A stretch of 64,000 bases of DNA from Sandaracinaceae bacterium (lineage in GTDB: Bacteria; Myxococcota_A; Polyangia; Polyangiales; Houyiibacteriaceae), in the NCBI GenBank assembly GCA_020633055.1, contig JACKEJ010000011.1, positions 310,001 to 374,000 of the forward strand, given 5' to 3'. This document shows, piece after piece, positions 18,811 through 27,728 of this stretch. The first letter of the stretch is position 1. Every line of letters begins with the position of its first letter. Below the pieces are notes generated by a model. It saw nothing but the letters and a program-made list of their open reading frames with translations, did not search any database and had not been told where the DNA came from. The translations under genes were made by a program, and so were the position numbers.

Positions 18811-19447
18811 CGCTCGAGACTCTGACGGCTGCTCGCGATGGGTACGCTGGCGGGCGCTCGGGCTCGCCGCGGTCGTGGCCTCGTTCGGGTGGGGTTGCGG
18901 GCGGTCCACCCGCGCTGGGGGCCAAGGTGTACGTGCTCCGCTCACCGATCAAGACCCGGAGCCGTACCGCCCTACTCCGCACGCGGCGGGCGACGAGGAC
19001 CTGCGCGCGCTCGCTGCCAGCTCGCATGTCGACAGCGCCGTTCAGCTGGCGCTCGAGTTCCTGGAGGCCGTGCGCGACGCCAACCTGACGCGCGCGCGGG
19101 CGCTGATGGCAGACGAGATGTACAGGTTGGGCGAGCGTGACACCTATCGACCGATGAGCGCGAACAACGCGCTGGTCCAGCTGCGTTCGGCCACGTCCCG
19201 AGGCCGCGCCGCCGGGGTGCGGCTCCCACCCATCGCCCGCCTGGTGCAGCTGCAGCACGTCGAGGTGACGGCCCCGCGACCCACCAGCGCGGACATCCAG
19301 CAACGGCTGCGACCCAACGACACGCTCGTCACGTTCCCGAGCACGGCCGAGGGCCGCGTGGAGTTGGCCCGCTGGTACCCGGGCTGGACCGCCCGGGTGC
19401 GCGTCCTGGTGCGCGTCGGTGGGTCGCCCCAAGTGATTGGCTTCTGA
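18803..19447 (+). CDS. Unknown lipoprotein
   Basis: The 214-residue protein begins with a basic stretch and hydrophobic segment (residues 12-28) ending at a cysteine in FGWGC, an acceptable lipobox. The mature part (about 175 residues) contains a helical region followed by a region rich in beta-prone residues. No family is recognised. ATG 18803 overlaps the stop of the amidotransferase homologue by eight bases and the cutA start follows two bases after its stop, so the three genes form a tight operon. An envelope location is inferred from the lipobox only. Confidence 0.7.
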   Translation: MRDARDSDGCSRWVRWRALGLAAVVASFGWGCGRSTRAGGQGVRAPLTDQDPEPYRPTPHAAGDEDLRALAASSHVDSAVQLALEFLEAVRDANLTRARALMADEMYRLGERDTYRPMSANNALVQLRSATSRGRAAGVRLPPIARLVQLQHVEVTAPRPTSADIQQRLRPNDTLVTFPSTAEGRVELARWYPGWTARVRVLVRVGGSPQVIGF

Positions 19448-19449
19448 GC

Positions 19450-19812
19450 ATGACGCGTGTGCCCGAGCCCGCAGCGCCGACCGCGACCGAAGACCACGTG
19501 GTGGTCGTCTTGTGTACGGCGCCGTCGCGGGAGGTGGCCGCTGCGCTGGCAGAAGGCGCGGTGCGGGCCCGCCTGGCCGCGTGCGTCAACCTCGTCGAAG
19601 GGGTTCGCTCGTTCTACATGTGGGACGGCGCCCTCTGTGACGAGCTGGAGGTCCAGCTCGTGCTCAAGACCACACGCGCCCACGCGCCAGCGCTGTCGGC
19701 ACACCTCGCGCACGCCCATCCATACGACGTGCCCGAGGTGCTCGTGCTGGACACGGACCCCGTCTCGAGCAGCGCCGCCTACCAGCGCTTCGTGCGTGAC
19801 GGCGTGGGCTGA
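19450..19812 (+). CDS. cutA: CutA1 divalent-cation tolerance family protein
   Basis: This 120-residue protein matches the small trimeric CutA family: VVLCTAPSREVAAALAEGAV, RLAACVNLVEGVRSFYMWDG and HPYDVPEVLVLD are signature stretches. CutA binds copper and other divalent ions in vitro; its cellular role is still debated. The first 13 residues are an extra Pro/Ala-rich tail relative to E. coli CutA. It is the third gene of an operon with the amidotransferase homologue and the lipoprotein, two bases apart from the latter. A hairpin follows downstream. Confidence 0.93.
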   Translation: MTRVPEPAAPTATEDHVVVVLCTAPSREVAAALAEGAVRARLAACVNLVEGVRSFYMWDGALCDELEVQLVLKTTRAHAPALSAHLAHAHPYDVPEVLVLDTDPVSSSAAYQRFVRDGVG

Positions 19813-19893
19813 CGCGCGGCTCGTTCCCTGAGGCGCGCAGCGTCGGTCGACGCCAACGCGTGACGAGCGGGTCCTGGCCCACGCGTACGAAGC

Positions 19894-19921
19894 GACTCTC
19901 CAGACGGGGGCGTGGAGAGTC
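19894..19921. terminator. Hairpin between convergent cutA and patatin genes
   Basis: GACTCTCCA (19894-19902) pairs perfectly with TGGAGAGTC (19913-19921) around a ten-base G-rich loop. It begins one base after the patatin stop on the minus strand and lies about 80 bases after the cutA stop, so it is placed to end transcription from both sides. No long T-run follows, as is common in GC-rich genomes, so intrinsic termination is probable but not proven. Confidence 0.55.
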
Positions 19922-19922
19922 T

Positions 19923-20846
19923 TCAGGCTTCGCCGATGGTGTGCACGTTGGACGCGATGTCGAACATCCCGCGCCGCTTGGCAGCCGCGAGCACGCGCAA
20001 CGCCTCACGGTAGCCGCGCGTCATGAGCAGCTTCGCGTTGGCGCGCGAGGTGAACGAGAAGCGCCCGAGGTCGGCCGAGACGTTGAGAACCGTCACGTGC
20101 GGGTAGAGACGGTTGATCAGGTCGATGCCCCGCTTCTCCTTCTCGCTGATGACGATGTTGAGCGCCTGGCGACCGATGGAGAACCCGCCCTGATGCACCA
20201 GCGAACGCTGGCCCGGCCGGATGACGTGCGGACGGTACACGTTGGAGATGATGACCACGTCGGCTCCCGCCTCTACGGCGAGGTCGATGCTGAGCGTGCG
20301 GACCAACTCTCCGTCCACGTAGTAGCGATCGCCGATGCGATACGGGCGGAACAGGAGCGGGACGCAGGCCGAGGCGGCGACCGCCTGGCTGATGGGGACG
20401 TCCTCGCGGTGCCCTCGCCCGAACACCACACGCCCACGCCCGTCGATGTCCGCGGCGGTGATGAAGACGTCCTTGTCCAGAGCTCGGAAGTCGTTCTTGG
20501 GGAGCTTCTCGGCCATGAAGCGCTCGAAGCGATCGATGGAGAACAGCCCTGTGCTGAGGTAGGCCGGCTGCCCGAGCTGCTCCATCGTGGGGAGCCCGAG
20601 GAAGTAGCGCGCGCGCAGCGGGTTGGTCTCGGCCGTGCGTCGCTGATAGAACGGGCGCGCCCACTCCGCGAGCTGCGTCGCGTTGAAGCCCTGCGAGTAG
20701 AACGCCGACGCGATGGCGCCTGCCGAGGCGCCCACGTAGATGTCGGGTTCGAGGGCCAGTTCCTCCATCGCCTTGAGGACCCCCAGGTGCGCGACGCCCT
20801 TGGTCGCTCCACCTGAACCAACGAACGCGATGCGAGGCTTACCCAT
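19923..20846 (-). CDS. Patatin-like phospholipase
   Basis: The 307-residue protein has the patatin catalytic layout: an oxyanion loop GSGGATKGVAHLGVL at the N-terminus, nucleophile Ser41 in GASAG, and the dyad aspartate in YYVDGE (Asp178). Such enzymes hydrolyse acyl esters of phospholipids or related lipids. There is no signal peptide or membrane segment, so it acts in the cytoplasm or at the inner leaflet. ATG 20846 is used; upstream extension would lie in noncoding sequence. The Asp motif reads DGE rather than the commoner DGG/DGA, a mild change. It is transcribed in the same direction as the upstream TPR-like gene. Confidence 0.9.
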   Translation of the reverse strand: MGKPRIAFVGSGGATKGVAHLGVLKAMEELALEPDIYVGASAGAIASAFYSQGFNATQLAEWARPFYQRRTAETNPLRARYFLGLPTMEQLGQPAYLSTGLFSIDRFERFMAEKLPKNDFRALDKDVFITAADIDGRGRVVFGRGHREDVPISQAVAASACVPLLFRPYRIGDRYYVDGELVRTLSIDLAVEAGADVVIISNVYRPHVIRPGQRSLVHQGGFSIGRQALNIVISEKEKRGIDLINRLYPHVTVLNVSADLGRFSFTSRANAKLLMTRGYREALRVLAAAKRRGMFDIASNVHTIGEA

Positions 20847-20913
20847 GGGTTCATGGTTTCTCGCCCGGCCTTGTGGGTCAAGTGTGCGTTGCACCGACCG
20901 CGTGAACGGGCCG

Positions 20914-21870
20914 CTAGCGGCTGCGGTTGCGGATGGCGTTCTGGCGCGCCTCCCGCAGCATCGGCCGGGCCTCGTGCGCCACGCTCGAGCGCGGCCAGCG
21001 GCGGATGAGCGTGAGATAGCCATCGATGGCGGAGTCCAGGTCGCCCAGCTCTTCGGCGCAGAGGGCGGCGAGGAACACCGCGTCGTCCTGCAGGTCGGGG
21101 TCGATGTTCTGCTCTGCCACCTGGCGCGCGTAGAGGATGGCCTCGGCCTGGCGCCCCAGACGGCGCAACGCGCGCGCCAGCTCGTAGCGCATGGCCGGCA
21201 CGTGGGGCGCGTCTTCTTTCAGACGGATGGCCTCCTCCAGCTTGTCCGCGGCCTCGGCGTAGCGACCGGTGCGCACCAGGTCGAGGCCGTTCTGGTAGGC
21301 CTCGATGCTCAGGTCGAGCCTGAACCGCTCGTAGAAGTCGCGGAAGAACTGGGCCTCGGCGCGGGAGATGTGCGTGTCCTCGGCGATCGCGTCGTAGCGC
21401 GTCACCACCTCGCGCCGCTTCTCCTGACGGATGAGATCGTAGAAGCGCGCCGCGCGCGCCTCGGCCGCGCTGCGATCGTCGGCGCGCTGGCGCTCCTCGA
21501 GCAGCGCACGCCGCAGGTCCGTGTTGCGGGCCTCGAGCGCCAGCTTCTCCGACTCGATGGCCGCGATGGTGGCGTCCGAAGCGAGCTTCAGGCCGCCGAA
21601 CGACAGCGCCGCGAAGAGCGCGTAGGCCACGGCGCCGTTCCAGTTGAAGCGCCGCTCGTAGCCCGCCTGCCGCTTGGCGATGGACTTGATGTCTGCGCCC
21701 AGAGAGTTGACGAGGTTGTTCGTCTTGATGGTGAGACCACGAGACTCGATGATCTCTTTCTTGATCTCACGGATCTCCTCGTCGGTCTCGCGCACAGGCG
21801 GGGAGGTAGCCCCGTTGCGCGCCACAAGCAAGCCCCACACGGACGAGACGCGCGCCAAAAACGGTGACAT
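20914..21870 (-). CDS. Membrane-anchored coiled-coil/TPR-like protein of unknown function
   Basis: This 318-residue protein has a charged, Lys/Glu/Ile-rich N-terminal helical region (about residues 20-70), a hydrophobic segment near residues 80-100 and a long Arg/Ala/Glu coiled coil (about 105-160). Its C-terminal half (180-315) contains helix pairs reading AEAADKLEEAIRLKEDAP and LGDLDSAIDGYLTLIRRWP, typical of TPR-like repeats. Start ATG 21870 was chosen. The gene points away from the EF-P operon, with 64 bases between starts, and precedes the patatin gene by 67 bases. It is probably a scaffold protein; no specific role can be given. Confidence 0.72.
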   Translation of the reverse strand: MSPFLARVSSVWGLLVARNGATSPPVRETDEEIREIKKEIIESRGLTIKTNNLVNSLGADIKSIAKRQAGYERRFNWNGAVAYALFAALSFGGLKLASDATIAAIESEKLALEARNTDLRRALLEERQRADDRSAAEARAARFYDLIRQEKRREVVTRYDAIAEDTHISRAEAQFFRDFYERFRLDLSIEAYQNGLDLVRTGRYAEAADKLEEAIRLKEDAPHVPAMRYELARALRRLGRQAEAILYARQVAEQNIDPDLQDDAVFLAALCAEELGDLDSAIDGYLTLIRRWPRSSVAHEARPMLREARQNAIRNRSR

Positions 21871-21934
21871 ACTGCGCCGCGTCCCTTGACGACCCCTGCC
21901 ATGGCGCGTAATGCGCCGCCTCGGAGGAACCCCC

Positions 21935-22354
21935 ATGAACACGCTCTCCCGCACCCTCAGTGTCTTCGCCCTCGTGGCGGCCCTCGCGCTCCCCGCCTGC
22001 GGCGGCCCCACCGTGTACGCCCTGGTCGGCACGCCGCGCTCCATCGGGACCGACGGCACGGTCGAGGTGGACGCGCACGAAAACGGGAACTACATGGTCG
22101 AGATCGAGCTGCGTCACCTGCCGCCACCCGCGCGCTTGGGCGATGGCCTGACGACCTACGTGGTGTGGTTCATCCGTGACGGCGTGGCGCCCACTCTGGC
22201 GGGCGCCCTCGACTACGATGATGCGGAACGGACCGGCACCATGGTGGCGACGACCCCGTACTCGCAATTCCGCGTCCGTGTGACGGCGGAAGAGAACCGG
22301 GACGTGACGTCCCCCAGCGACGTCGTCGTGGCGGAGCAGCTGGTCGAGGAGTAG
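21935..22354 (+). CDS. Unknown small lipoprotein
   Basis: A 139-residue product starts at ATG 21935, fixed by GGAGG nine bases upstream. A hydrophobic signal ends at the lipobox cysteine in ALALPAC (about residue 23). The mature domain is about 115 residues with alternating hydrophobic residues suggestive of a beta-sandwich. No family is recognised. The EF-P start follows four bases after its stop, so the lipoprotein is cotranscribed with efp and epmA, although no functional link is obvious. Confidence 0.75.
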   Translation: MNTLSRTLSVFALVAALALPACGGPTVYALVGTPRSIGTDGTVEVDAHENGNYMVEIELRHLPPPARLGDGLTTYVVWFIRDGVAPTLAGALDYDDAERTGTMVATTPYSQFRVRVTAEENRDVTSPSDVVVAEQLVEE

Positions 22355-22358
22355 TTCA

Positions 22359-22922
22359 TTGGGCGATACAAGCGATCTCAAGAAGGGCTTCAAGCTCATC
22401 AAGGACGACCAGCCCTGGCTCGTGGCGGACTGTCAGTTCGTCAAGCCGGGCAAGGGTCAGGCTTTCTTCCGCACGCGGCTGAAGAACATGATCACCGGCC
22501 GCGTGGTGGACCACACGTTCAAGTCTGGTGAGAAGCTGGACAAGGCGGACACGGAGGAGCGCACCTACCAGTACCTCTACCCCGAGGGTGAAGCGCGCGT
22601 CTTCATGGACACCGAGACGTACGACCAGATCAACCTGTCGAACGAGCAGCTGGGCGACTCCCAGTACTTCCTGCTCGACGGCACGAACGTCGACGTCATG
22701 TTCTTCCGCGGCAAGCCCATCGGCGTGACCCCGCCCACCTTCGTGAACCTGGCCGTGACCGCCACGGAGCCGGGGTTCAAGGGGGACACCAGCAGCAACA
22801 CCACCAAGCCAGCGACCGTCGAGACGGGCCTGACGGTGAACGTGCCGCTGTTCGTCGTCGAGGGTGATGTGCTCAAGATCGATACGCGCACCAGCGAGTA
22901 CGTCGAGCGCGTCAAAGCCTGA
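22359..22922 (+). CDS. efp: Translation elongation factor P
   Basis: The 187-residue protein matches EF-P, which enters the ribosomal E site to rescue stalling at polyproline. The three beta-barrel domains are complete, and the tip of domain I reads VKPGKGQAF, placing the modifiable lysine at position 32 (Lys34 in E. coli). A lysine there, together with the adjacent epmA-like gene, predicts beta-lysylation. The start is TTG 22359: AGGAG lies at 22346-22350 and no ATG or GTG is suitably placed. The usual short N-terminus supports this. The modifying enzyme starts 11 bases after the stop. Confidence 0.96.
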   Translation: MGDTSDLKKGFKLIKDDQPWLVADCQFVKPGKGQAFFRTRLKNMITGRVVDHTFKSGEKLDKADTEERTYQYLYPEGEARVFMDTETYDQINLSNEQLGDSQYFLLDGTNVDVMFFRGKPIGVTPPTFVNLAVTATEPGFKGDTSSNTTKPATVETGLTVNVPLFVVEGDVLKIDTRTSEYVERVKA

Positions 22923-22932
22923 CGACCCCCAC

Positions 22933-24183
22933 GTGAGCTCGAGCGAAGCGCCCCGCGACACCATCGCGTCCCTCCTTGCGACCGCATCGGTCCCGAGACT
23001 GGACGTGCGGGTCACGGGGCGCGTCGCTTCCGTCCTCGAACGGACGCTGCTCGTCGTCGAAGCGGCGGCTTCGGTGTGGTGTGACCTGGACGACGGGCAG
23101 CCCGCGCCCCCCGCAGGTGCCTGGGTCCTCCTCGAGGGGCGCTTCGTGGACGGCCGACTGCGGGGGGCTCGTCTGAGGGTGCTCAACGCGCCAGTCGGTC
23201 CGTTCCCTGCCGCGGGAGGTGACTTCCGCTGGTTGCACGACGACGACGGGCGACGCTTGAAGAACGTCGTCCTGCGCGCGCGGCTGATGCGCGCGGTGCG
23301 GCACTACTTCGACGACCAGGGCTTCGTGGAGGTCGAGACCCCACTCGCCGTGCCCAGTCCAGGCCTGGACACGCACCTCGACGCCTTCGAGCTGGGTGGC
23401 GCACGGGCACCGCGCTGGCTGATCACCAGCCCGGAGTATCAGATGAAGCGGCTCCTGGCGGGGGGCCTGACGCGCATCTACCAGACCTGCCGTTGTTTCC
23501 GCCGCGATGAAGCTGGCGCCCTTCACCAGCCCGAATTCAGCATGTTGGAGTGGTACCGGGGCGGCGCCGGGGCCGACGACGTGATGGCCGACACCGAGGC
23601 GTTGGTCGCACACGCCGCGTGGGCGCTGCGTGGCGGTGGCGACGAAGCCCTGCGCGTCCCGGGGCGCACCCAGGTCATCGACCTGAGCCCTCCGTGGCCA
23701 CGTCTGACGGTCGCGGAGGCGTTTCGACGGTACGCCGACGCCGACGCCGACGCGCTCGCCCGGACCGACGAGACGCGCTTCTTCGACGTGTACACCGCGG
23801 AGGTGGAGCCGCAGCTCGGCCGCGACAAGCCGGTGTTCCTCACGCACTGGCCGGCCAGCATGGCGTCCCTGGCCAGACTGGTTCCCGCGGACCCCGCCCA
23901 CGCGGAGCGCTTCGAGGCCATCGTGGACGGTGTGGAGCTTTGCAACGGCTTCGGCGAGCTGATCGACGCGGCCGAACAGGAGCGGCGCCTGCGTCGCGAC
24001 CAGGACGCGCGGCGCGACGCGGGGCTCCCCGTGTACCCCATCGACGAGCGCTTCCTGGATGCGCTCCGGGAGGGGCTCCCGCCGTCGGGGGGCAACGCGC
24101 TGGGGCTCGACCGTCTGCTGATGCTGCTCACGGGCGCGACCCACATCGACGACGTCTGCGCCATCCCGCATGATCGGCTCTGA
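22933..24183 (+). CDS. epmA: EpmA-type EF-P lysyltransferase with N-terminal OB-like extension
   Basis: Residues about 98-416 match EpmA (GenX/PoxA), the class II lysyl-tRNA-synthetase-like enzyme that ligates beta-lysine to EF-P: motif 1 near GFVEVETPLAVPSPGLD, motif 2 with FRRDEAGALHQPEF and motif 3 GNALGLDRLLMLL. E. coli EpmA is about 325 residues and lacks the anticodon-binding domain. Here about 95 extra residues precede the core, and residues 21-86 have the strand pattern of a small OB fold. GTG 22933 is the chosen start. Linkage to efp supports the function. The gene for the partner lysine aminomutase (EpmB) is not in the window. Confidence 0.9.
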   Translation: MSSSEAPRDTIASLLATASVPRLDVRVTGRVASVLERTLLVVEAAASVWCDLDDGQPAPPAGAWVLLEGRFVDGRLRGARLRVLNAPVGPFPAAGGDFRWLHDDDGRRLKNVVLRARLMRAVRHYFDDQGFVEVETPLAVPSPGLDTHLDAFELGGARAPRWLITSPEYQMKRLLAGGLTRIYQTCRCFRRDEAGALHQPEFSMLEWYRGGAGADDVMADTEALVAHAAWALRGGGDEALRVPGRTQVIDLSPPWPRLTVAEAFRRYADADADALARTDETRFFDVYTAEVEPQLGRDKPVFLTHWPASMASLARLVPADPAHAERFEAIVDGVELCNGFGELIDAAEQERRLRRDQDARRDAGLPVYPIDERFLDALREGLPPSGGNALGLDRLLMLLTGATHIDDVCAIPHDRL

Positions 24184-24239
24184 TCGCGACGCCTCGCCGC
24201 GGTGACCACGTGGACGGGAGCTCCGGTAGGCCGGGGGCC

Positions 24240-25307
24240 TCAGCGATAACCTGGCGGCGGCGGGGCCACGTCGACGCTGGACGTCCCCGGCGGATCGCGC
24301 GGGGAGGGATCCGACGGTTGAGCGGCGGCCTCCCCGCCAGCGGGCAGCGCGCCGGGTCCGGCGGCGTTCGCGCGGGCGACCTCGTACTGCGCCGCGAGCG
24401 CGGCAGCCCTCGCCTCGTCCGCCCGCAGCGCGGCAAGGGCGTCTCGGTAGAACGTCCGCTCCGGATCCAACGCCTGGGCTGCCTCGAGAGGTGCCGCGGC
24501 AGCGGCATAGTGGCGCGCGACATCGTCCGTCGTGGTGGGGTCGAAGCGCCGTGCGACGCTGAGATCGTAGAGCGCGCGCGCGCGGTCCTCGGCGTCGAGC
24601 GCAGCCAACTCGGGGCTGCGCACGGCTTCCTCGAGCAGCACGCGCGCCGCGCGCCACTCGCCCTCCCGCAGGAGGTCGAGCGCCCGTTCGACGCGGGGCT
24701 CCGAGACGCTCAGGAGCCGGAGGCGCACGCGCTCCGTACGCTGGTCCAGATACGGGAGGAGCGCGCTCATCACGCGGCTCATCAGGGACCGCTCCGCGCG
24801 CGGTCCGGCGCCGATCAGGTCGGCCGCCTCCCGGACACGGTGGATGACACGCCCCGTGCGGATGTCCCGCACGGAGAGCGTGACGGCCAGCATCGAGACC
24901 GCTTCGTCGACATAGTCGGTGCGCATGCGCGAGACACAGCGACCGAACGAGCAGTCTTGGTAGTTGATGGTCCGTGGCACGGTCGTGATGCGCACGGAGG
25001 CGGCCGAGGCAACGTCGACCACGGCGGTGCCGGGCTGGAGTGCGCCCGCGCTGATCAGCTGCTCCACGCTCTCCCGCGGCATGATGCGTGCGTCCACGGC
25101 GGGTGACTCACCCACGGGCTGGCGAAGATGCTCCTCCACGCGCGCCGCCGCCTCCGCGCCCGTGGGCTCGGACCCGAACGCAACCAGCACCACCGGGTAC
25201 ACCCGCAGCGGCATGGCGGCAGGGTACGCGACGACCGCGCTGACGCTCGAGCGCCCGCACCCGAGCGCCATCAGGGCCAACACGAACGCCACCGAGCTGC
25301 GCGTCAC
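24240..25307 (-). CDS. Unknown lipoprotein with helical repeat region
   Basis: The 355-residue protein has a short signal ending at the lipobox LMALGC (Cys17). Residues 30-200 form a mixed domain that includes a Cys-x4-Cys pair (DCSFGRC). Residues 200-315 are Ala/Arg/Leu/Glu-rich helices resembling tetratricopeptide-type solenoids, and the last 40 residues are Pro/Ala/Gly-rich. Layout and order recall lipoproteins of unknown function with a GNA1162-like or curli-secretion-like front, but I cannot assign it. It follows mazG on the same strand, four bases from its stop. Confidence 0.68.
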   Translation of the reverse strand: MTRSSVAFVLALMALGCGRSSVSAVVAYPAAMPLRVYPVVLVAFGSEPTGAEAAARVEEHLRQPVGESPAVDARIMPRESVEQLISAGALQPGTAVVDVASAASVRITTVPRTINYQDCSFGRCVSRMRTDYVDEAVSMLAVTLSVRDIRTGRVIHRVREAADLIGAGPRAERSLMSRVMSALLPYLDQRTERVRLRLLSVSEPRVERALDLLREGEWRAARVLLEEAVRSPELAALDAEDRARALYDLSVARRFDPTTTDDVARHYAAAAAPLEAAQALDPERTFYRDALAALRADEARAAALAAQYEVARANAAGPGALPAGGEAAAQPSDPSPRDPPGTSSVDVAPPPPGYR

Positions 25308-25311
25308 GTGC

Positions 25312-26130
25312 CTATCCTACCCGCTCCTTCGCGCGCTGCCACAGGAGGTCCAGCTCCTCCGGCGTACGTTCACGCAGCCCCCGTCCCTCCGCGTGGGCTT
25401 GTTCCTCCGCGAACCCGAAGCGGGCGCTGAAGCGCGCGAGCGTGCCGCGCAGGGCAGCCTCCGGGTCGAGCTGCTGCTTGCGCGCGAGGCTGGCCAACGC
25501 GAACAGCACGTCACCCAGCTCACGCTCCATCGCCTCTCGGTCCCCGCTGGCGAGCGCTTGGTCGAGCTCGCCCAGCTCCTCGTCCACCTTCTCGCGTGCG
25601 CCGGCCGCGTCGGGCCAGTCGTAGCCCACCGCGGAGGCCTTCTCGCCGACGCGGGTCGCGCGCAGCAACGCGGGCAGCGCTCGCGGCACCCCCTCGAGCG
25701 CTCCCTTCGGTCGTTCTTCGGCGCCGTCCGTGGCCGCGCGCTTCTCCGCCGCCTTGATGGCTTCCCAGCGCGACACGGTCCCCTCGGCGGTGTCCATGGA
25801 CTCGTCGCCGAACACCCACGGGTGGCGACGCGTCATCTTGTTCGCGATCGCTTCGACCACGTCGCCAGGCCCGAACCAGCCCTTCCCGCGCGCGATCTCG
25901 GCCTGGAAGACGACCTGCAGGAGCAGGTCGCCGAGCTCCTCGCACAGCTCACGGGGGTCACCCGAGTCGATCGCGTCCACGACCTCGTGGGCCTCCTCGA
26001 TGACGTACGGGCGCAGGGACTCGAGCGTCTGCTCGCGGTCCCACGGGCAGCCGTCTGGCCCCAGCAGCCGTTGCATGATGGACACCAGCTCCGGGAGGTT
26101 CTCGCCACGCAGGGCGCTCGACTTGGTCAT
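25312..26130 (-). CDS. mazG: Nucleoside triphosphate pyrophosphohydrolase MazG
   Basis: This 272-residue protein matches the two-domain MazG, which hydrolyses (d)NTPs to monophosphates and pyrophosphate. The first domain shows LLGPDGCPWDREQT, EEAHEVVDAID and EELGDLLLQVVFQAEIA with the metal-binding EExxE/ELGD acidic residues. The second repeats the pattern (GYDWPDAAGAREKVDEELGE, ELGDVLFALASLAR). The inter-domain loop with RRHPWVFG is typical. ATG 26130 gives the correct N-terminus. It is divergent from the MocR gene across 98 bases. Confidence 0.95.
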   Translation of the reverse strand: MTKSSALRGENLPELVSIMQRLLGPDGCPWDREQTLESLRPYVIEEAHEVVDAIDSGDPRELCEELGDLLLQVVFQAEIARGKGWFGPGDVVEAIANKMTRRHPWVFGDESMDTAEGTVSRWEAIKAAEKRAATDGAEERPKGALEGVPRALPALLRATRVGEKASAVGYDWPDAAGAREKVDEELGELDQALASGDREAMERELGDVLFALASLARKQQLDPEAALRGTLARFSARFGFAEEQAHAEGRGLRERTPEELDLLWQRAKERVG

Positions 26131-26228
26131 GGCAAACCCTACCAGCCCACCGCGTGACCGCCCGCGCGAACGTTGCCGCCGCGCGCTCGCGGAGGGGCTC
26201 GGAGCTGGTACCTTCGAGCTTCCACGAA

Positions 26229-27719
26229 ATGCCCAAGCAGACAGACCAGAGCAGACCCAGCCGCGCCAGCCGTGCGGGCGCGCGTTGGGGACACGCCATC
26301 GAGCTGGACACGTCCGCCGAGGCGCTGCCACTGTACGTTCAGATCGCGGAGGTCATCGCAGCCGACGTCCGTCGGGGCGTGCTCGCGCCAGGCGCAGCAC
26401 TCCCGGGCAGCCGCACCCTGGCCGCGTCCCTGGGCGTGCACCGCAACACCGTCCTCGCCGCGTTGCGGGAGCTGGAGAAGCAGGGCTTCCTGGTGACCGA
26501 GCCTGCGCGCGGCACACGCATCTCGGAGGCCCTCCCGGCGAGACCGCTGTCTCCCGCGCCTCGGCCCACGGGGAGCGCCCAGTTTCACGTCCCGCGCCCG
26601 CCTTCATTCCTGGTGAGCCCCCCACCGCGCGGGTGCTTCACACTCTTGGGCGGTGTCCCGGACCTGCGGCACGTGCCCACTGCGGCGCTCGCCCGTGCCT
26701 ACCGCCGTGCGCTGCGACGACCCGGCGTGCTGAGCTACGGCGACCCCGGCGGGACCCTCTCGCTCCGCGCGGAGCTCGCCAAGATGTTGGCCCGGACGCG
26801 CGGCCTCCCCCTCTCACCCGACGACGTGGTGGTGACCCGGGGCAGCCAAATGGCGCTCGACCTGGTGGCGCGCGCCCTCGTCCGGCCCGGGGACGTCGTG
26901 GCGGTGGAGGCGCTGGGCTACCGGCCTGCGTGGGAAGCGTTCACGCACGCAGGTGCGCGGCTGGTACCCGTGCCCGTCGATGCCCACGGCCTGCGCGTGG
27001 ATCGTCTGGCGGCGCTCACGGATCAGACGCCCGTGCGCGCCGTGTACGTGACCCCGCACCACCAGTACCCGAGCACCGCGGTGCTCCCCGCGCCGCGACG
27101 CCTCGCGTTGCTGGCCCTCGCCCAAGAACGGCGCATCGCGATCCTGGAGGACGACTACGACCACGAGTTCCACTACGAGGGGCGCCCCATCCGCCCCCTC
27201 GCGGCGCGCGGGCCCACGAGCGTCGTGTACGTCGGGACGCTGTCGAAGGTGCTCGCCCCCGGGTTACGCCTCGGCTGGGTGGTGGCCCCGTCTCCGCTGC
27301 GGGAGGCGCTCGTCGCCCACCGCGGCATCATCGACCGGCAGGGTGACCAGGTCGTGGAAGAGGCGCTGGCAGAGCTGCTCGCGGACGGTGAGGTCAGCCG
27401 TCACGTGCTACGCATGCGCACGCTCTACGAAGCCCGGCGCGACACGATGGTGCGCTTGCTCACGGACGCGTTCGGAGACGAGCTGCGTTTCGGTGTGCCC
27501 CGCGGAGGGATGGCGCTCTGGGCCCGAGTGCGGGGCTTCGACGTGGACGAATGGGCGGCCGCGGCCGCCCAGCGACACGTGCTGATCCAACCCGCGCGTC
27601 TGTTCACGTTCGACCGCAGGCCGCGTCAGCACGTGCGCCTGGGCTACGGTGCGCACACGGAGGCGGAGCTGGAGCAGGCGGTCGCGCTGCTGGTGGATGC
27701 GCGCCGCGCGTTGCGGTGA
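26229..27719 (+). CDS. MocR/PdxR-type GntR regulator with aminotransferase-like domain
   Basis: The 496-residue protein has an N-terminal winged-helix GntR domain (about residues 28-100; LPLYVQIAEVIAADVRRG, then LPGSRTLAASLGVHRNTV). A fold-type I aminotransferase-like domain (125-496) is joined to it. The PLP lysine is in VGTLSKVLAPGLRLGW, preceded by the Asp-Tyr-Asp motif EDDYDHEF. MocR proteins regulate PLP, GABA or amino-acid metabolism genes in response to PLP or an amino acid. The target is not evident, as neighbours are mazG and an unrelated protein. ATG 26229 is preferred over the longer in-frame start at 26154. Confidence 0.93.
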   Translation: MPKQTDQSRPSRASRAGARWGHAIELDTSAEALPLYVQIAEVIAADVRRGVLAPGAALPGSRTLAASLGVHRNTVLAALRELEKQGFLVTEPARGTRISEALPARPLSPAPRPTGSAQFHVPRPPSFLVSPPPRGCFTLLGGVPDLRHVPTAALARAYRRALRRPGVLSYGDPGGTLSLRAELAKMLARTRGLPLSPDDVVVTRGSQMALDLVARALVRPGDVVAVEALGYRPAWEAFTHAGARLVPVPVDAHGLRVDRLAALTDQTPVRAVYVTPHHQYPSTAVLPAPRRLALLALAQERRIAILEDDYDHEFHYEGRPIRPLAARGPTSVVYVGTLSKVLAPGLRLGWVVAPSPLREALVAHRGIIDRQGDQVVEEALAELLADGEVSRHVLRMRTLYEARRDTMVRLLTDAFGDELRFGVPRGGMALWARVRGFDVDEWAAAAAQRHVLIQPARLFTFDRRPRQHVRLGYGAHTEAELEQAVALLVDARRALR

Positions 27720-27728
27720 CGGCGCCGC

